Shown here piece by piece: positions 29,098 to 39,500 of a DNA stretch of 64,000 bases. The translations under genes were made by a program, and so were the position numbers. The stretch is from Pelistega ratti (GTDB taxonomy: Bacteria; Pseudomonadota; Gammaproteobacteria; Burkholderiales; Burkholderiaceae_B): the NCBI RefSeq assembly GCF_009833965.1, contig NZ_CP047165.1, positions 620,001 through 684,000 on the forward strand, given 5' to 3'. Each line of letters starts with the position of its first letter. Position 1 is the first letter of the stretch. The notes under the pieces were generated by a model. The model searched no databases. It was not told the origin of the DNA and saw only the letters and a list, made by a program, of their open reading frames with translations.

Positions 29098-30447
29098 ATG
29101 TCTCTTAACATTTTATCGAAAATTCAGAGGTCTAGTCCTGGCGAACCAGAGTTTTATCAAGCGGTTGAAGAAGTCGTTCAATCGCTTGAGCCATTATTTG
29201 CAAAAGAAAAAAAATATCTTGAATACAATATTCTTGAGCGTATTGTTGAACCAGAACGTGCCATTACTTTTCGAGTAACGTGGATTGATGATCAAGGTCG
29301 CCTACAGGTTAATAAAGGCTATCGTATTCAATTTAGTTCAACATTAGGCCCTTATAAAGGTGGATTACGTTTTCACCCTAGTGTGACAAGTGGTACGATT
29401 AAATTCTTAGGATTTGAGCAAATTTTTAAAAATGCATTAACAGGACTTGCTATTGGTGGTGCTAAAGGTGGATCTGATTTTGATCCTAAAGGAAAATCAA
29501 ATAATGAAATTATGCGTTTCTGCCAATCTTTTATGACTGAACTTTATCGTCATATTGGTGATACGATTGATGTTCCCGCTGGTGATATTGGCGTAGGTGG
29601 TCGTGAAATTGGTTATCTATATGGTCAATACAAACGGTTAACTGGCAGCTATGAAGGGGTATTAACCGGTAAGAAAATCGCTTGGGGTGGTTCACTTGCG
29701 CGTACAGAAGCCACTGGATATGGTGCGGTATATTTTGCCGAAAATCTTTTAGCCAGCCGCAATGATACCCTAGAAGATAAAGTAGCAACGGTTTCAGGTT
29801 CAGGTAATGTCGCTATTTATACTATAAAAAAACTGTATGAATTAGGTGCAAAACCCGTTACTTGCAGTGACTCTCGTGGCACTATCTACCATGAAGCAGG
29901 TATTCATTTACATACACTTCAACAATTAAAAGAACAAGGCAAAAATGAATCTCTTGAAAAATATGCTGAAATTCACCCTGATGCAAAATATACGCCTGCA
30001 AGCCAATACCCTGAAGGTCGCCACCCTGTATGGTCTGTACCATGCCAATTAGCATTCCCTTGCGCAACACAAAATGAATTAAACCTAGAAGATGCAAAAG
30101 CACTATTAAATAATGGTTGTATTCTTGTGGCTGAGGGTGCCAATATGCCTTCTACTCCAGAAGCTGTACATGCTTTCCTAGAAGCCAAAATTCTTTATGG
30201 TCCGGGTAAAGCGGCTAATGCAGGAGGCGTTGCAACAAGCCAGTTAGAAATGGCTCAAAATGCCAGTATGATTCAATGGTCATTTGAAGAAGTAGATGCC
30301 CGATTAAAAGGTATTATGCAAAATATTTACCTCACTGCTTCACAAACCGCAGAGGAGTTTGGTCAGCCTCATAACCTTGTTTTAGGCGCAAATATTGCGG
30401 GTTTCCGTAAAGTAGCCGATGCGATGATTGATCAAGGCGCAGTATAG
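29098..30447 (+). CDS. gdhA: NADP-type glutamate dehydrogenase
   Basis: 449 residues from the ATG at 29098, matching the 447-450 length of hexameric GdhA; an upstream in-frame TTG would add 22 hydrophobic residues not seen in the family. Conserved blocks: YRIQFSSTLGPYKGGLRFHP, FEQIFKNALTGLAIGGAKGG with the catalytic Lys in the GGAKGG segment, DVPAGDIGVGGREIGY and VSGSGNVAIY (nucleotide binding). It aminates 2-oxoglutarate to glutamate. Terminator directly downstream. Confidence 0.96.
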   Translation: MSLNILSKIQRSSPGEPEFYQAVEEVVQSLEPLFAKEKKYLEYNILERIVEPERAITFRVTWIDDQGRLQVNKGYRIQFSSTLGPYKGGLRFHPSVTSGTIKFLGFEQIFKNALTGLAIGGAKGGSDFDPKGKSNNEIMRFCQSFMTELYRHIGDTIDVPAGDIGVGGREIGYLYGQYKRLTGSYEGVLTGKKIAWGGSLARTEATGYGAVYFAENLLASRNDTLEDKVATVSGSGNVAIYTIKKLYELGAKPVTCSDSRGTIYHEAGIHLHTLQQLKEQGKNESLEKYAEIHPDAKYTPASQYPEGRHPVWSVPCQLAFPCATQNELNLEDAKALLNNGCILVAEGANMPSTPEAVHAFLEAKILYGPGKAANAGGVATSQLEMAQNASMIQWSFEEVDARLKGIMQNIYLTASQTAEEFGQPHNLVLGANIAGFRKVADAMIDQGAV

Positions 30448-30470
30448 TTATATTTAGGTATATTTACATT

Positions 30471-30514
30471 AAACTACCATTTTATTTCTTTATGAAATAA
30501 TGGTAGTTTTTTGT
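30471..30514 (+). terminator. Terminator of gdhA
   Basis: AAACTACCATTTTATTTC pairs with GAAATAATGGTAGTTT (one bulge) and ends in T6. The next base begins the TGGGTAATCG motif that marks the left edge of the tRNA-Val element remnant. Confidence 0.85.
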
Positions 30515-30605
30515 GGGTAATCGAATATTATTACTCTCTGCATAACTCACAAAATGATACGTTTTCATAACGTTATAAAAATAACCTAATAGATTAAACA
30601 TAAAA

Positions 30606-30632
30606 ACTAGTAAAATCAACGTTCTTACTAGG
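30606..30632 (-). repeat. Second copy of the tRNA-Val terminator hairpin
   Basis: CTAGTAAAATC...TTCTTACTAG; 23 of 27 bases match the hairpin at 33230-33256 downstream of tRNA-Val, in the same orientation and followed by TTTTTA on the minus strand. It is 2.6 kb away, on the other side of the TA/integrase remnant. Confidence 0.65.
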
Positions 30633-30638
30633 CCTATA

Positions 30639-30668
30639 ATTAGATTATAGACTGCTTTTTATACAGTA
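30639..30668 (+). repeat. 30-bp direct repeat, copy A
   Basis: ATTAGATTATAGACTG followed by CTTTTTATACAGTA; copy B at 30980-31009 differs at a few positions. Each ends in a small ACTG/CAGT inverted pair. Confidence 0.55.
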
Positions 30669-30979
30669 CATAACCTATATAAAACTAATCATATATTGAT
30701 TTACTTTATTATTTTTCTAATAATCTAATTATTAGATATGAGAGTGAAATTTAATGAATAGGGTTATTTGGTCTTTTCAGGCTTTAAAGTGTATAAATAC
30801 TTACAAGTTGTTTTTCTTGTTTATCTCTTCTTTGTTTTTGTTTTGCTTTCTCAAGGGTTGTTAGTGGTCTAATTATCATTTCTAACCTATGCCAAAAGGT
30901 GATCGCCAAATGTTAAAGGGTGGGTATTGTCAAACACTTTGGCGGGGTGTCTTTCAGTAGCTAGCCTATACAATACCCG

Positions 30980-31009
30980 ATTAGATTATATACTGTTTTT
31001 CTATACAGT
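30980..31009 (+). repeat. 30-bp direct repeat, copy B
   Basis: ATTAGATTATATACTG followed by TTTTTCTATACAGT; 341 bp after copy A and 44 bp before the TA module 2 promoter. Confidence 0.55.
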
Positions 31010-31052
31010 GTAATGTATGATGATTTTTGTATAGGTTAGATACTAAATTTAT

Positions 31053-31081
31053 TTGATATTATGTAATCTATAGTTTACAAT
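31053..31081 (+). promoter_or_regulatory. Promoter of TA module 2
   Basis: -35 TTGATA (31053-31058), 17-bp spacer, -10 TACAAT (31076-31081), 27 bp before the toxin ATG: the same architecture and the same -10 as TA module 1. Confidence 0.65.
31062..31079. promoter_or_regulatory. Palindromic operator of TA module 2
   Basis: TGTAATCTATAGTTTACA is an 18-bp inverted repeat with one non-complementary pair of positions, overlapping spacer and -10. Its arms differ from those of TA module 1, as expected if the two antitoxins recognise different sites. Confidence 0.55.
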
Positions 31082-31107
31082 ATAGTAAGTTATAAAGGTT
31101 TTTCATT

Positions 31108-31407
31108 ATGTACATCATCAATCAAACAGAAGATTTTGAAAAGTGGGTCTCTAGTATTAGGGATATAAAGGCTAAGACTACTATAGCTATGAGATTAAGA
31201 AGAGCGGCACTTGGTAACCTTGGAAATGTAAAGAGCCTAGGCGGTGGTGTGTATGAAATGAAAATCGATGTTGGGGCTGGCTATCGTTTATATTATGGTC
31301 AAGAAGGAAAATATATTTACTTGATGTTTTGGGGTGGTAATAAATCCACTCAGGAAAAGGATATAAAAATAGCTCGCAATTTATGGAAAGAAATTAAAGG
31401 GGTTTAA
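31108..31407 (+). CDS. RelE/ParE-superfamily toxin of TA module 2
   Basis: 99 residues, same HI1419-like family as the toxin at 17524: EDFEKWVSSIRDIKAK, RLRRAALGNLGNVKSLGGGVYEM, GAGYRLYYG and WGGNKSTQEKDI are shared in order. The Arg/Tyr of GYRLYY and the terminal KST-KDI block are intact, so it is probably functional. Followed by the antitoxin gene after 1 bp. Confidence 0.85.
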   Translation: MYIINQTEDFEKWVSSIRDIKAKTTIAMRLRRAALGNLGNVKSLGGGVYEMKIDVGAGYRLYYGQEGKYIYLMFWGGNKSTQEKDIKIARNLWKEIKGV

Positions 31408-31408
31408 T

Positions 31409-31729
31409 ATGTCAAACTCAAGAATTAAAATCAAGCCTGTAGATATTTCTGAATATCTTGATAGTGAAGAAATGATAGAAGAATATCTAAAACAAGCAAT
31501 AGAAGAAGGCGACCCGATATTATTGGCTCATGCCTTGGCTGATGTTGCAAAAGCTCGTGGAATGTCTGAGGTTGCTAAAAAATCAGGGCTAAGCCGTGAA
31601 GGTCTATACAAGGCTTTATCAGGTGATACAAAGCCTAGATATGAAACACTTCAAAAAGTATTAGGGGCTTTAGGCTTTGGCTTATCTATAAAACCATTAC
31701 AGAAAATAGAAAATTATCATCAGATATAA
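31409..31729 (+). CDS. HTH antitoxin of TA module 2
   Basis: 106 residues, HI1420-like. KIKPVDISEYLDSEEMIEEY at the N-terminus, HALADVAKARGMSEVAKKSG (about 47-66) and the HTH hallmark LSREGLYKALSGDTKPRYE (67-85). It should autorepress through the palindrome at 31062. Intact. Confidence 0.85.
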   Translation: MSNSRIKIKPVDISEYLDSEEMIEEYLKQAIEEGDPILLAHALADVAKARGMSEVAKKSGLSREGLYKALSGDTKPRYETLQKVLGALGFGLSIKPLQKIENYHQI

Positions 31730-31758
31730 AGCCTAATTGTATAGTTAAGGTCTTAAAT

Positions 31759-32001
31759 ATGCCCTATTCATGGATTAAATTAAAACCGTTCTATAGTGCT
31801 GATTACTTTACATCTGATGAGGAAATAGAATCATATATCAAGCAAGCAATAAAAGAGGGTGAAAAGTGGCTATTACTCCATGCCCTTGTTGATGTGGGTA
31901 ATGCTCAAGGTTTGCATGATATAAAAGTGATGTTTGATAGTGATGTGGGTGTATTTGTGGCTGATAGTTCTAGCCTTTGTGGCTTAACATCTTTTCAATG
32001 A
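31759..32001 (+). pseudogene. Truncated duplicate of the TA module 2 antitoxin
   Basis: 80 residues as read. The first 52 or so (IKLKPFYSADYFTSDEEIES-IKQAI-EGE--LL-HALVDVGNAQGL) align with the start of the antitoxin at 31409; after that the similarity stops, the HTH is missing, and the frame runs into DNA complementary to the end of the integrase. It is a partial tandem duplication, broken at the junction with the integrase remnant. Confidence 0.75.
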
Positions 32002-33100
32002 CTGCACTATATTCTGGGTGTTGCTCGTTTAGCCATGTACTGGCTAACCCTCTAAAGCCATGTATATCCTGTTTATCACTGGGTATTATTTGCCTTAGTG
32101 CCTTGTTTAAAGTGCCATCACTCATTACTTTCCCCTCTCCCTTTGTGCTTGGTAATAGATAACCACTAGGAATATGTCCAGTAAGTGCCTGTAATTGCTC
32201 TAATAGCCTTATAGCTTGGGTTGATAGTGCTATGGTATGGGTCAATGCCCCTGTCTGCTTTAGTAGCTTTGTGCCTTTCATTAGGTGGCTTGGTATGGTT
32301 AAGGTCTTTTGCTCCCAGTCGATATATTCCCATTTACAAAATCTAAGCTCCCCTTGTCTAGGAAATATCAATATAAGCAATTTAAGGACTATTAAAGTTA
32401 TAGGGCTTGCTTTGATATTCTCTAACTTAGGTAAGTAATAGGCTAGTTCTTTAATGTCTATATGTGGGTGGTGTATATCAGGGTATTTTTTTAGATATTT
32501 CCCTAAGCCGTTGGTATTGGGTAAGTTATCCGCTAACCCTGAATCAATAGCATATCCAATACTTGCTTGATTAATGTTAGGCTAGCTATTGGAATATTCC
32601 TTAGTCCTTTATTATCTATGGCATTGATAGCATTTACTAAGTCTTTCCTTGTTATGTCATTAATATTCATATCCCCTATTTCAGGTAATACATGGTTATG
32701 TAAAACCCCTGTTATTTTTTATAGTGGTTATTTCCTACATTATAAGAATGTTTTTCTAACCATTCTAAGGCTATAGCCTTAAAGGTGTATTTGTCCTTGT
32801 TCTGCTCTCTGGCTTTTTCCTGTAATGTTGCCTTGTCGTGTTGTTTAGGGTCTATCCCATCAATAATTAGCTGTTTTAATTCACTCGCTTTTATGCGTGC
32901 CTCTAATAAGCTAATCATAGGGTATTGCCCTATATGGTGTAGGTGTCTTCTTTATTATCTGTAGGTCGTCTATATCTGTATAAAAAGCTCTTTACTGTAC
33001 CTTTAGCATTAATTCGTATATATAGATTATCCCTATCTAATATTTTTTGTGGTTTGCCTGTGCCTTGTAGGGCTTTTATTTGCTTGTCTGTAAGTGCCAT
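31970..33100 (-). pseudogene. P4-type tyrosine integrase, frameshifted and truncated
   Basis: Read from an ATG at 33100 the fragments assemble into a P4-like integrase: MALTDKQIKALQGTGKPQKI, then LYIRINAKGTVKSFLYRYRR; then MISLLEARIKASELKQL and GIDPKQHDK; then a core domain with PRQGELR (catalytic Arg) and HGFR (His/Arg). At least three frameshifts break it: an extra TA near 32930, a short homopolymer at 32714-32720 and one near 32570-32590. The C-terminus stops at MLSHKG, before the segment that should hold the catalytic Tyr, where antitoxin-derived sequence begins. Non-functional. The start lies 184 bp from the tRNA-Val 3' end, the usual position for this family. Confidence 0.85.
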
Positions 33101-33110
33101 AATAAATAAA

Positions 33111-33167
33111 TGGGTAATGATGGTTCTTTAATGGGTAATCGTAACCCGTTACCCACAATATTACCCA
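33111..33167. repeat. TGGGTAA arm-type repeats between integrase and tRNA-Val
   Basis: TGGGTAA occurs at 33111-33117 and 33132-33138, and its complement TTACCCA at 33149-33155 and 33161-33167. Another copy (TGGGTAATCG, a 10-bp match to 33132-33141) is at 30514-30523 at the far end of the element. The pattern fits integrase arm-binding sites. Confidence 0.5.
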
Positions 33168-33221
33168 CAAAATTACTCGGCCTCAAGCATTATCTAATAT
33201 CATCTAAAATACCTATTTAAT

Positions 33222-33256
33222 AAAAAAAACCTAGTAGAATCAATATTCTTACTAGG
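33222..33256 (-). terminator. Terminator of tRNA-Val
   Basis: CCTAGTAGAATC pairs with the TTCTTACTAGG half (33230-33256); on the minus strand it is followed by T8. It lies 28 bp past the CCA end. Confidence 0.85.
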
Positions 33257-33283
33257 TTCATATATTATCTAAAAATGTATGCT

Positions 33284-33360
33284 TGGTAGGCGATACTGGA
33301 GTCGAACCAGCGACCTCTACGATGTCAACGTAGCGCTCTAACCAACTGAGCTAACCGCCT
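33284..33360 (-). tRNA. tRNA-Val(GAC)
   Basis: 77 nt with encoded CCA. Acceptor AGGCGGT pairs with ATCGCCT; the anticodon stem CTACG/CGTAG encloses TTGACAT, giving anticodon GAC (valine). D-arm GCTC/GAGC and T-loop TTCGACT are standard. It is the likely integration target of the decayed element at 30.5-33.2 kb. Confidence 0.95.
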
Positions 33361-33372
33361 AATAAGCTAGCA

Positions 33373-33402
33373 ATTATAGGGTAGAACAGTTATCTTTGTC
33401 AA
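33373..33402 (-). promoter_or_regulatory. Consensus promoter of tRNA-Val
   Basis: -35 TTGACA (complement of 33397-33402), 18-bp spacer, -10 TATAAT (complement of 33373-33378), 12 bp before the mature 5' end. Confidence 0.85.
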
Positions 33403-33556
33403 GTATTTTCTTAGTTATTGTTAGTCTATATAAGAAAAACGGCTATCTATAAAATTTACCTTATCAAATAAAGCCATAAAGACTTCTATATATCAACAAA
33501 ATCCCCCATCTTGTTGCCAAGATAGGGGATTTATTAGGTTATATTACAGACAGTAA

Positions 33557-36500
33557 TTAGATAATTTGGATACCTTGTTGGATATAGACTTCTTCACCAT
33601 GTGCAGATCCATTATATGTATATTTATCATATACAACACCATCTTTAACAATGTCTGAATCTACTTTTTGCCATACATTCCAATTGCCTTTTTCAGTAAG
33701 ATTTGTACCGCGATTATCACGATATTCCTTACCATTAACACCATCTCTAGCACCGTTATTATTACCATCTCCACCATTATTACCAAAGTCAACGGTATCA
33801 CCAACATCACCTTTAATATAAAGTTCTGTAATAGTATCACCGCCTTGTTGAAGATCTTCTAACGTTAAGGCAACTTTTTGATTACCTGTACCACCAGTAA
33901 CAGCACGCATATCAATGGTTTCAACATTTAATACTTTGCTCATCTCTAATTTGAGATCCTTGCCTTGTAAGAAAATAGTATCATTACCATTTCCACCGTT
34001 AATAGCACCCTTACTAGTATCAATTTGCGTTCCTGTAATGGTTATGGTATCGACTCCCTCACCCATATTCAGCTTAATATTATCAATACCTGATGTATTA
34101 ATAGTACCAACAGTTAGGCTGTCATCTCCAGCACCAAAGGTAAATTTACCACCTTTCAAAGTACCTTTAATATTGACGGTATCAACACCACTACCAAAAG
34201 TAAATGAACCATCGGTATCAATATTTCCACCTACTTCGATAAAGTTATCACCATTACCTAAATTAAATGTTTGTGGGTAAGCTCCTTCTTTTCGAATATC
34301 ACCTTTAACCGAGATAATATCATTACCTTGACCACTGACAAAATTTGTACCATAGAGAAGGTCTGAGCCACCAGCAGCACCATAGCCTACTCGAAGCTCA
34401 TTATTACCACCACCTAAATCAATGTTTTTAAGACCATTAAAAGTACCATCTATGCGGACACTATCATTACCAGCACCACCATATATGTTATGAGTAAGTA
34501 TTCCATTAGCTACATTTCCACCAATATAAAGAATATTCGTATTACCTGAAATATCCTCAGCTTTCCCTAAGTCAAATGTATAATCACCAATTACAATATC
34601 ACCTGCAACTGAAATTCGATCATTACCCGCACCCATTTTAAAGGCTTGCCCTGTCATTGATTGCGCTTCCCCACGGAATTGGATGCTATCATCACCCGCA
34701 CCAAAAATGGCTCCTCTGAAATCTGATGATCCAGCAGTACCACCAAATGTACCATTAAACTCACCAAATTTACCAAATTTTTTATGCTCCAGACCAACAA
34801 TAAAGGTATCATTGCCCGAAGTGCTGACAAAACCACCCTTACTAGCATTGGTTGTTGGTTGTTTTGGTGCTACAATACTTGGATCATCAAAACCAAAGTT
34901 ACCAAAAGTAAGTGGTGCTCCAAGTTTATCACCTACTCTTGATGGATCTGGCCCTTCTTGGGTATTAATCACAGACGTTAAGTTACGCAATAAACTCACT
35001 TTAGTTTCAGAAACATTACCTGCCGCATCAGTGATACGTAATTCAATTGCTCCTGATACTTTACGGTTAAAGTTATTTAATTGCAGATTATATCTACCAT
35101 CTGCCCCTGCAATTGCCTTACTCCAACTACTTTTACCCATACTACCTGTTGCATAGCGATACTCAATCGTTGCTCCTACCTCTGATAAACCAGTAGGCAC
35201 AAAGACTACTCTACCTGTATCAATATCAAATTTTTCTACAGACATCTGTTCTACTAAGGTATCAAGACGGAAATCAAATGTCCCTTTACTACCCGTAGAA
35301 AGATTATCACTATTTTTATCACTTACGACTACTTCATAACGATAGTTTTGCGTATAGGTATCGCCCAATACATTATCACCTTTGGGCGTAACAGTATAAG
35401 TTAATCCATCTGCAGAAACCATATCGCCCGTTACTTCTGTCTTACCATGAGTGGTATATGGGTTATTCTTATCGGCACTTTCAGATAGCGTATAGCGATA
35501 TACTTTGACTTCTTGACCAGCGGTTGGAGCTTTATCAAGCGTAAACTCTAATACAGCATCCTTATCATTGGTCAAACCAGTGGCTAAACTATTGGCAGCT
35601 GATAGATTATCTGCATGGGTAACATCACCAACGTATTTTGCATCACCATCTGCATAGTAGTTAGTGTATTCGTATGTTCCATCAACAAGTGGTTCATCGG
35701 TTAAATTATCTTTTAATTTAATTGCCGTCACTTGAGGTGTTGATGCAGTTAAGTCAATATCTTCTACTGCTGTTCCATCAGCAGATGAACCTGTTGCTTT
35801 TACCTCATACTCTTTCGTTATTTCGTATCCAGTTAAAGCATTCGCCTCAATATTGACACTCCAAGTACCATCTTCTTTAGGTGTTACTGTCTTAGTCACA
35901 ATGGCACTGCCATCTTTCTCTGCAATAGTAACAGTAATATCACCTGCAATATCTTTACTTGTACCACTAATTAAGAAACCTGCAGCTGCTTCAGCTGGGC
36001 TAATTTGTGCATAAACATCACCAGCACTTGTGCCATCATCTGTCGCATCAGCTGCTTGGCTATCTCCGGCAATCTGCGTAATATCAATTTTTGCATTTTG
36101 TGGTGCTAAAGAAGTATCATTTACGGTCACTTCATTACCTACCACATCACCGGCTTTTACCTTACCAGTTTCTGCCCCTTCCGTAGTATTATCAGGTTTT
36201 GCTGTATGTTCAACTTTTAACTCAGTGACCCCTGCAGGGACATTGTATGTACCATCTGAATTAGGGGCTAGGGTTTTTGCTGAACCATCTACTGGATCGG
36301 TATATGTTACCACTGGGGTATCAAAGTCATCCCCAGAGACCGGTGCCGTACCTGAACCAACCACCTGAATCGGTAAATTATCCGCCCCGTTGTTATTATC
36401 CAAGGTAATGGTTGTCGTCACTTTATTGTTATCACCTGTTTCATCAATAACCGCAGGCGTACTGACCACCCCATCAGGGTTGCCATCATTATCCTTATCT

Positions 36501-39500
36501 TCGGCGATAGGTTTGGCATTTTTAGCATCGGTATCGGTGGTGACTGGCTGACCATCTTTATCGGTTTTACCAGTTTCTTTACCTGTTGCATTAACTTGCG
36601 CACCATCTTTCACCGCATCAGGTGCAATGGTCACTTTACCCGTGGTAGGATCAATTGTTACCCCCTCAGGTACAGTTCCTTCTGGTTTCCACTTGCCATC
36701 ATCACCTTTTTTCACGGTAACGGTTTGTGGTTGGTCTTTTTCATCAGTGAAAGTCACTACCATCGCGGTATTATCTGCCCCCGGGGTAACAACGGCACCA
36801 CCTTGATGATCAGGATCTTTTGCTAAGGTCGGCGCATTAGCTTCTTCGGGTAATGGGCTGGTTGACGTATCATTCACGGTCACTTCATTACCCACTACTT
36901 CACCGGCTTTTACCTTACCAGTTTCTGCCCCTTCCGTAGTATTATCAGGTTTTGCTGTATGTTCGACTTTTAACTCAGTGACCCCTGCAGGGACATTGTA
37001 TGTACCATCTGGATTAGGGGCTAGGGTTTTTGCTGAACCATCTACTGGATCGGTATATGTTACCACTGGGGTATCAAAGTCATCCCCAGAGACCGGTGCC
37101 GTACCTGAACCAACCACCTGAATCGGTAAATTATCCGCCCCGTTGTTATTATCCAAGGTAATGGTTGTCGTCACTTTATTGTTATCACCTGTTTCATCAA
37201 TAACCGCAGGCGTACTGACCACCCCATCAGGGTTGCCATCATTATCCTTATCTTCGGCGATAGGTTTGGCATTTTTAGCATCGGTATCGGTGGTGACTGG
37301 CTGACCATCTTTATCGGTTTTACCAGTTTCTTTACCTGTTGCATTAACTTGCGCACCATCTTTCACCGCATCAGGTGCAATGGTTACTTTACCCGTTGCT
37401 GGATCTACTGTCACACCGGTAGGGAGATTGCCTTCAGGTTGCCATTGACCATCATCACCTTTTTTCACGGTAACGGTTTGTGGTTGGTCTTTTTCATCAG
37501 GGAAAGTCACTACCATCGCGGTATTATCTGCCCCCGGGGTAACAACGGCACCCCCTTGGTGAGCAGGATCTTTTGCTAAGGTCGGCGCATTAGCTTCTTC
37601 GGGTAATGGGCTGGTTGACGTATCATTCACGGTCACTTCATTACCCACTACTTCACCGGCTTTTACCTTACCAGTTTCTGCCCCTTCCGTAGTATTATCA
37701 GGTTTTGCTGTATGTTCGACTTTTAACTCAGTAACCCCTGCAGGGACATTATATGTACCATCTGGATTAGGGGCTAGGGTTTTTGCTGAACCATCTGCTG
37801 GATCGGTATATGTTACCACTGGGGTATCAAAGTCATCCCCAGAGACCGGTGCCGTACCTGAACCAACCACCTGAATCGGTAAATTATCCGCCCCATTGTT
37901 ATTATCCAAGGTAATGGTTGTTGTCACTTTATTGTTATCGCCTGTTTCATCAATAACCGCCGGTGTACTCACCACCCCATCAGGGTTGCCATCATTATCC
38001 TTGTCTTCGGCGATAGGTTTGGCATTTTTACTATCTGTTCCTACCGTACCTTTACCTTCATCACCAGTATTACCTGTGGTGTCCGTTGCTTTTGCGGTTA
38101 CTTCCGAACCATCTTTCACATTATCTTGTGGGATAGTTACTTTACCCGTAGCAGGATCGACTACAGTACCGTTTGGTACATCACCTTCGGCTTTCCATTG
38201 ACCATCATCACCTTTGGTTACGGTGATCGTTTGTGGTTGGTCTTTTTCATCTGTATAAGTAATTTCTACTTTTTCAACATCTGCATCTGTTGGTGGTGTT
38301 ACATCTACTGAACCATCTGTTTTACTAGGTATCACAGTCGGTGCTGTTGGTAAAGTAGTATCTACTGTTACTGTTTCGGTTGCTGTTGCCGATTCATTTC
38401 CTGCTTTATCAATCACTTTTGCTGTAACGGTAATATCACCATCTTGAATAACTTCTACAGGAATAGTTGTATAGCCTTTATCAACCATTTCATCTGTAAC
38501 TGGAATAGATTGCTCTTTACCATTAACCGTTACGATTAAGGTATCACCAGCTTTGGTATGATCAGGAATGGTAATTTGTACAGGCGTACTATTATCATCA
38601 CCAATTTCTGTTTTATTTAAGAAATCGTCACCATTGCGGTTTTCAGTGAAAATAATATTTGGTGCACCATCCGTATTTTTATCGACTTTAATGGTGCTTT
38701 CATTACCATCATTATCAATGATAGGTACATTAACGGTATCTTTACTATCATCAGCATTATCTGGTGTACCATCTTCATTTGTATCACCCGGTACAGTGGT
38801 ATCAACTTCAACTGTTTTTTTAGCCTCATTAGAAGACTGCCCTGCTGTATCCGTTACTTTTGCAGTCACCTCAATAATACCATCACCCGTTACAGGAACA
38901 TCAACTTGTGTAAAGCCCTTTTCAATCATTTCAGGTGTAACTGGAATAGATTGTTCTTTACCATTAACAGTAACAATTAGGGTATCACCTACTTCTGTAT
39001 TTTCTGGAATAGTAATATACACAGGTGTAGTATCTTTACCATCTTTACCCGTAATTTCTTTCGCGTTTAAGTAACCATCTGAATTTTCATCTTCACCAAA
39101 CACGATATTTGGGGCACCATCGGTATTACGAGGGATTTCTTTTCCATTTGGTAAGGTTACATTATGGTTAGAATCATCATCACCATCTACCTTCCCATCT
39201 CCATTACTATCGCCGGGGATTTTATCTGCTGCAAATTTTTCATCTGCATCAGCTGTATTATCTTTATCATCCGTACCTTTTGCATTGATAACCCCACCAT
39301 CTTTTACTTTATTCTCAGGAATGGTAATCACACCAGTATCTGGATCAATCGTTGCACCTGTATCGCCTGCATCAGGAATCGTCCATTTACCGTCTTCACC
39401 TTTTTCAGCGATAACTGTCTTATCTATTCCCTCTTCATTTTTGAAGCTGACTTCTACTTTAGTATTATCAGCACCGGGTGTAACAGTCACAGAACCATCT

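Larger units (their letters stand above)
30515..31107. other. Left arm of the decayed tRNA-Val element, gene-free
   Basis: About 590 bp without a supportable gene. It contains a TGGGTAATCG motif (30514-30523) also found beside the integrase, a terminator-like hairpin resembling the tRNA-Val terminator (30606-30632), two copies of a 30-bp repeat (30639, 30980), an imperfect inverted repeat CGCCAAATGTT/AACACTTTGGCG (30904-30944) and the TA module 2 promoter. It appears to be the distal arm of an integrative element. Confidence 0.5.

Noticed and set aside
30904..30944. Integron attC or retron msr-like structure
   Set aside because: The imperfect inverted repeat lacks attC core sites, and no reverse transcriptase or integron integrase is present.
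33557..34900. CRISPR-like or phase-variable short tandem repeats in the Gly/Asp-rich adhesin end
   Set aside because: The repetition is at protein-motif level with diverged codons; there are no regular spacers or simple-sequence tracts.
36418..37359. Identical open frames repeated 753 bp apart within the adhesin gene
   Set aside because: They are other-frame readings of the adhesin repeat DNA with no independent coding signal.
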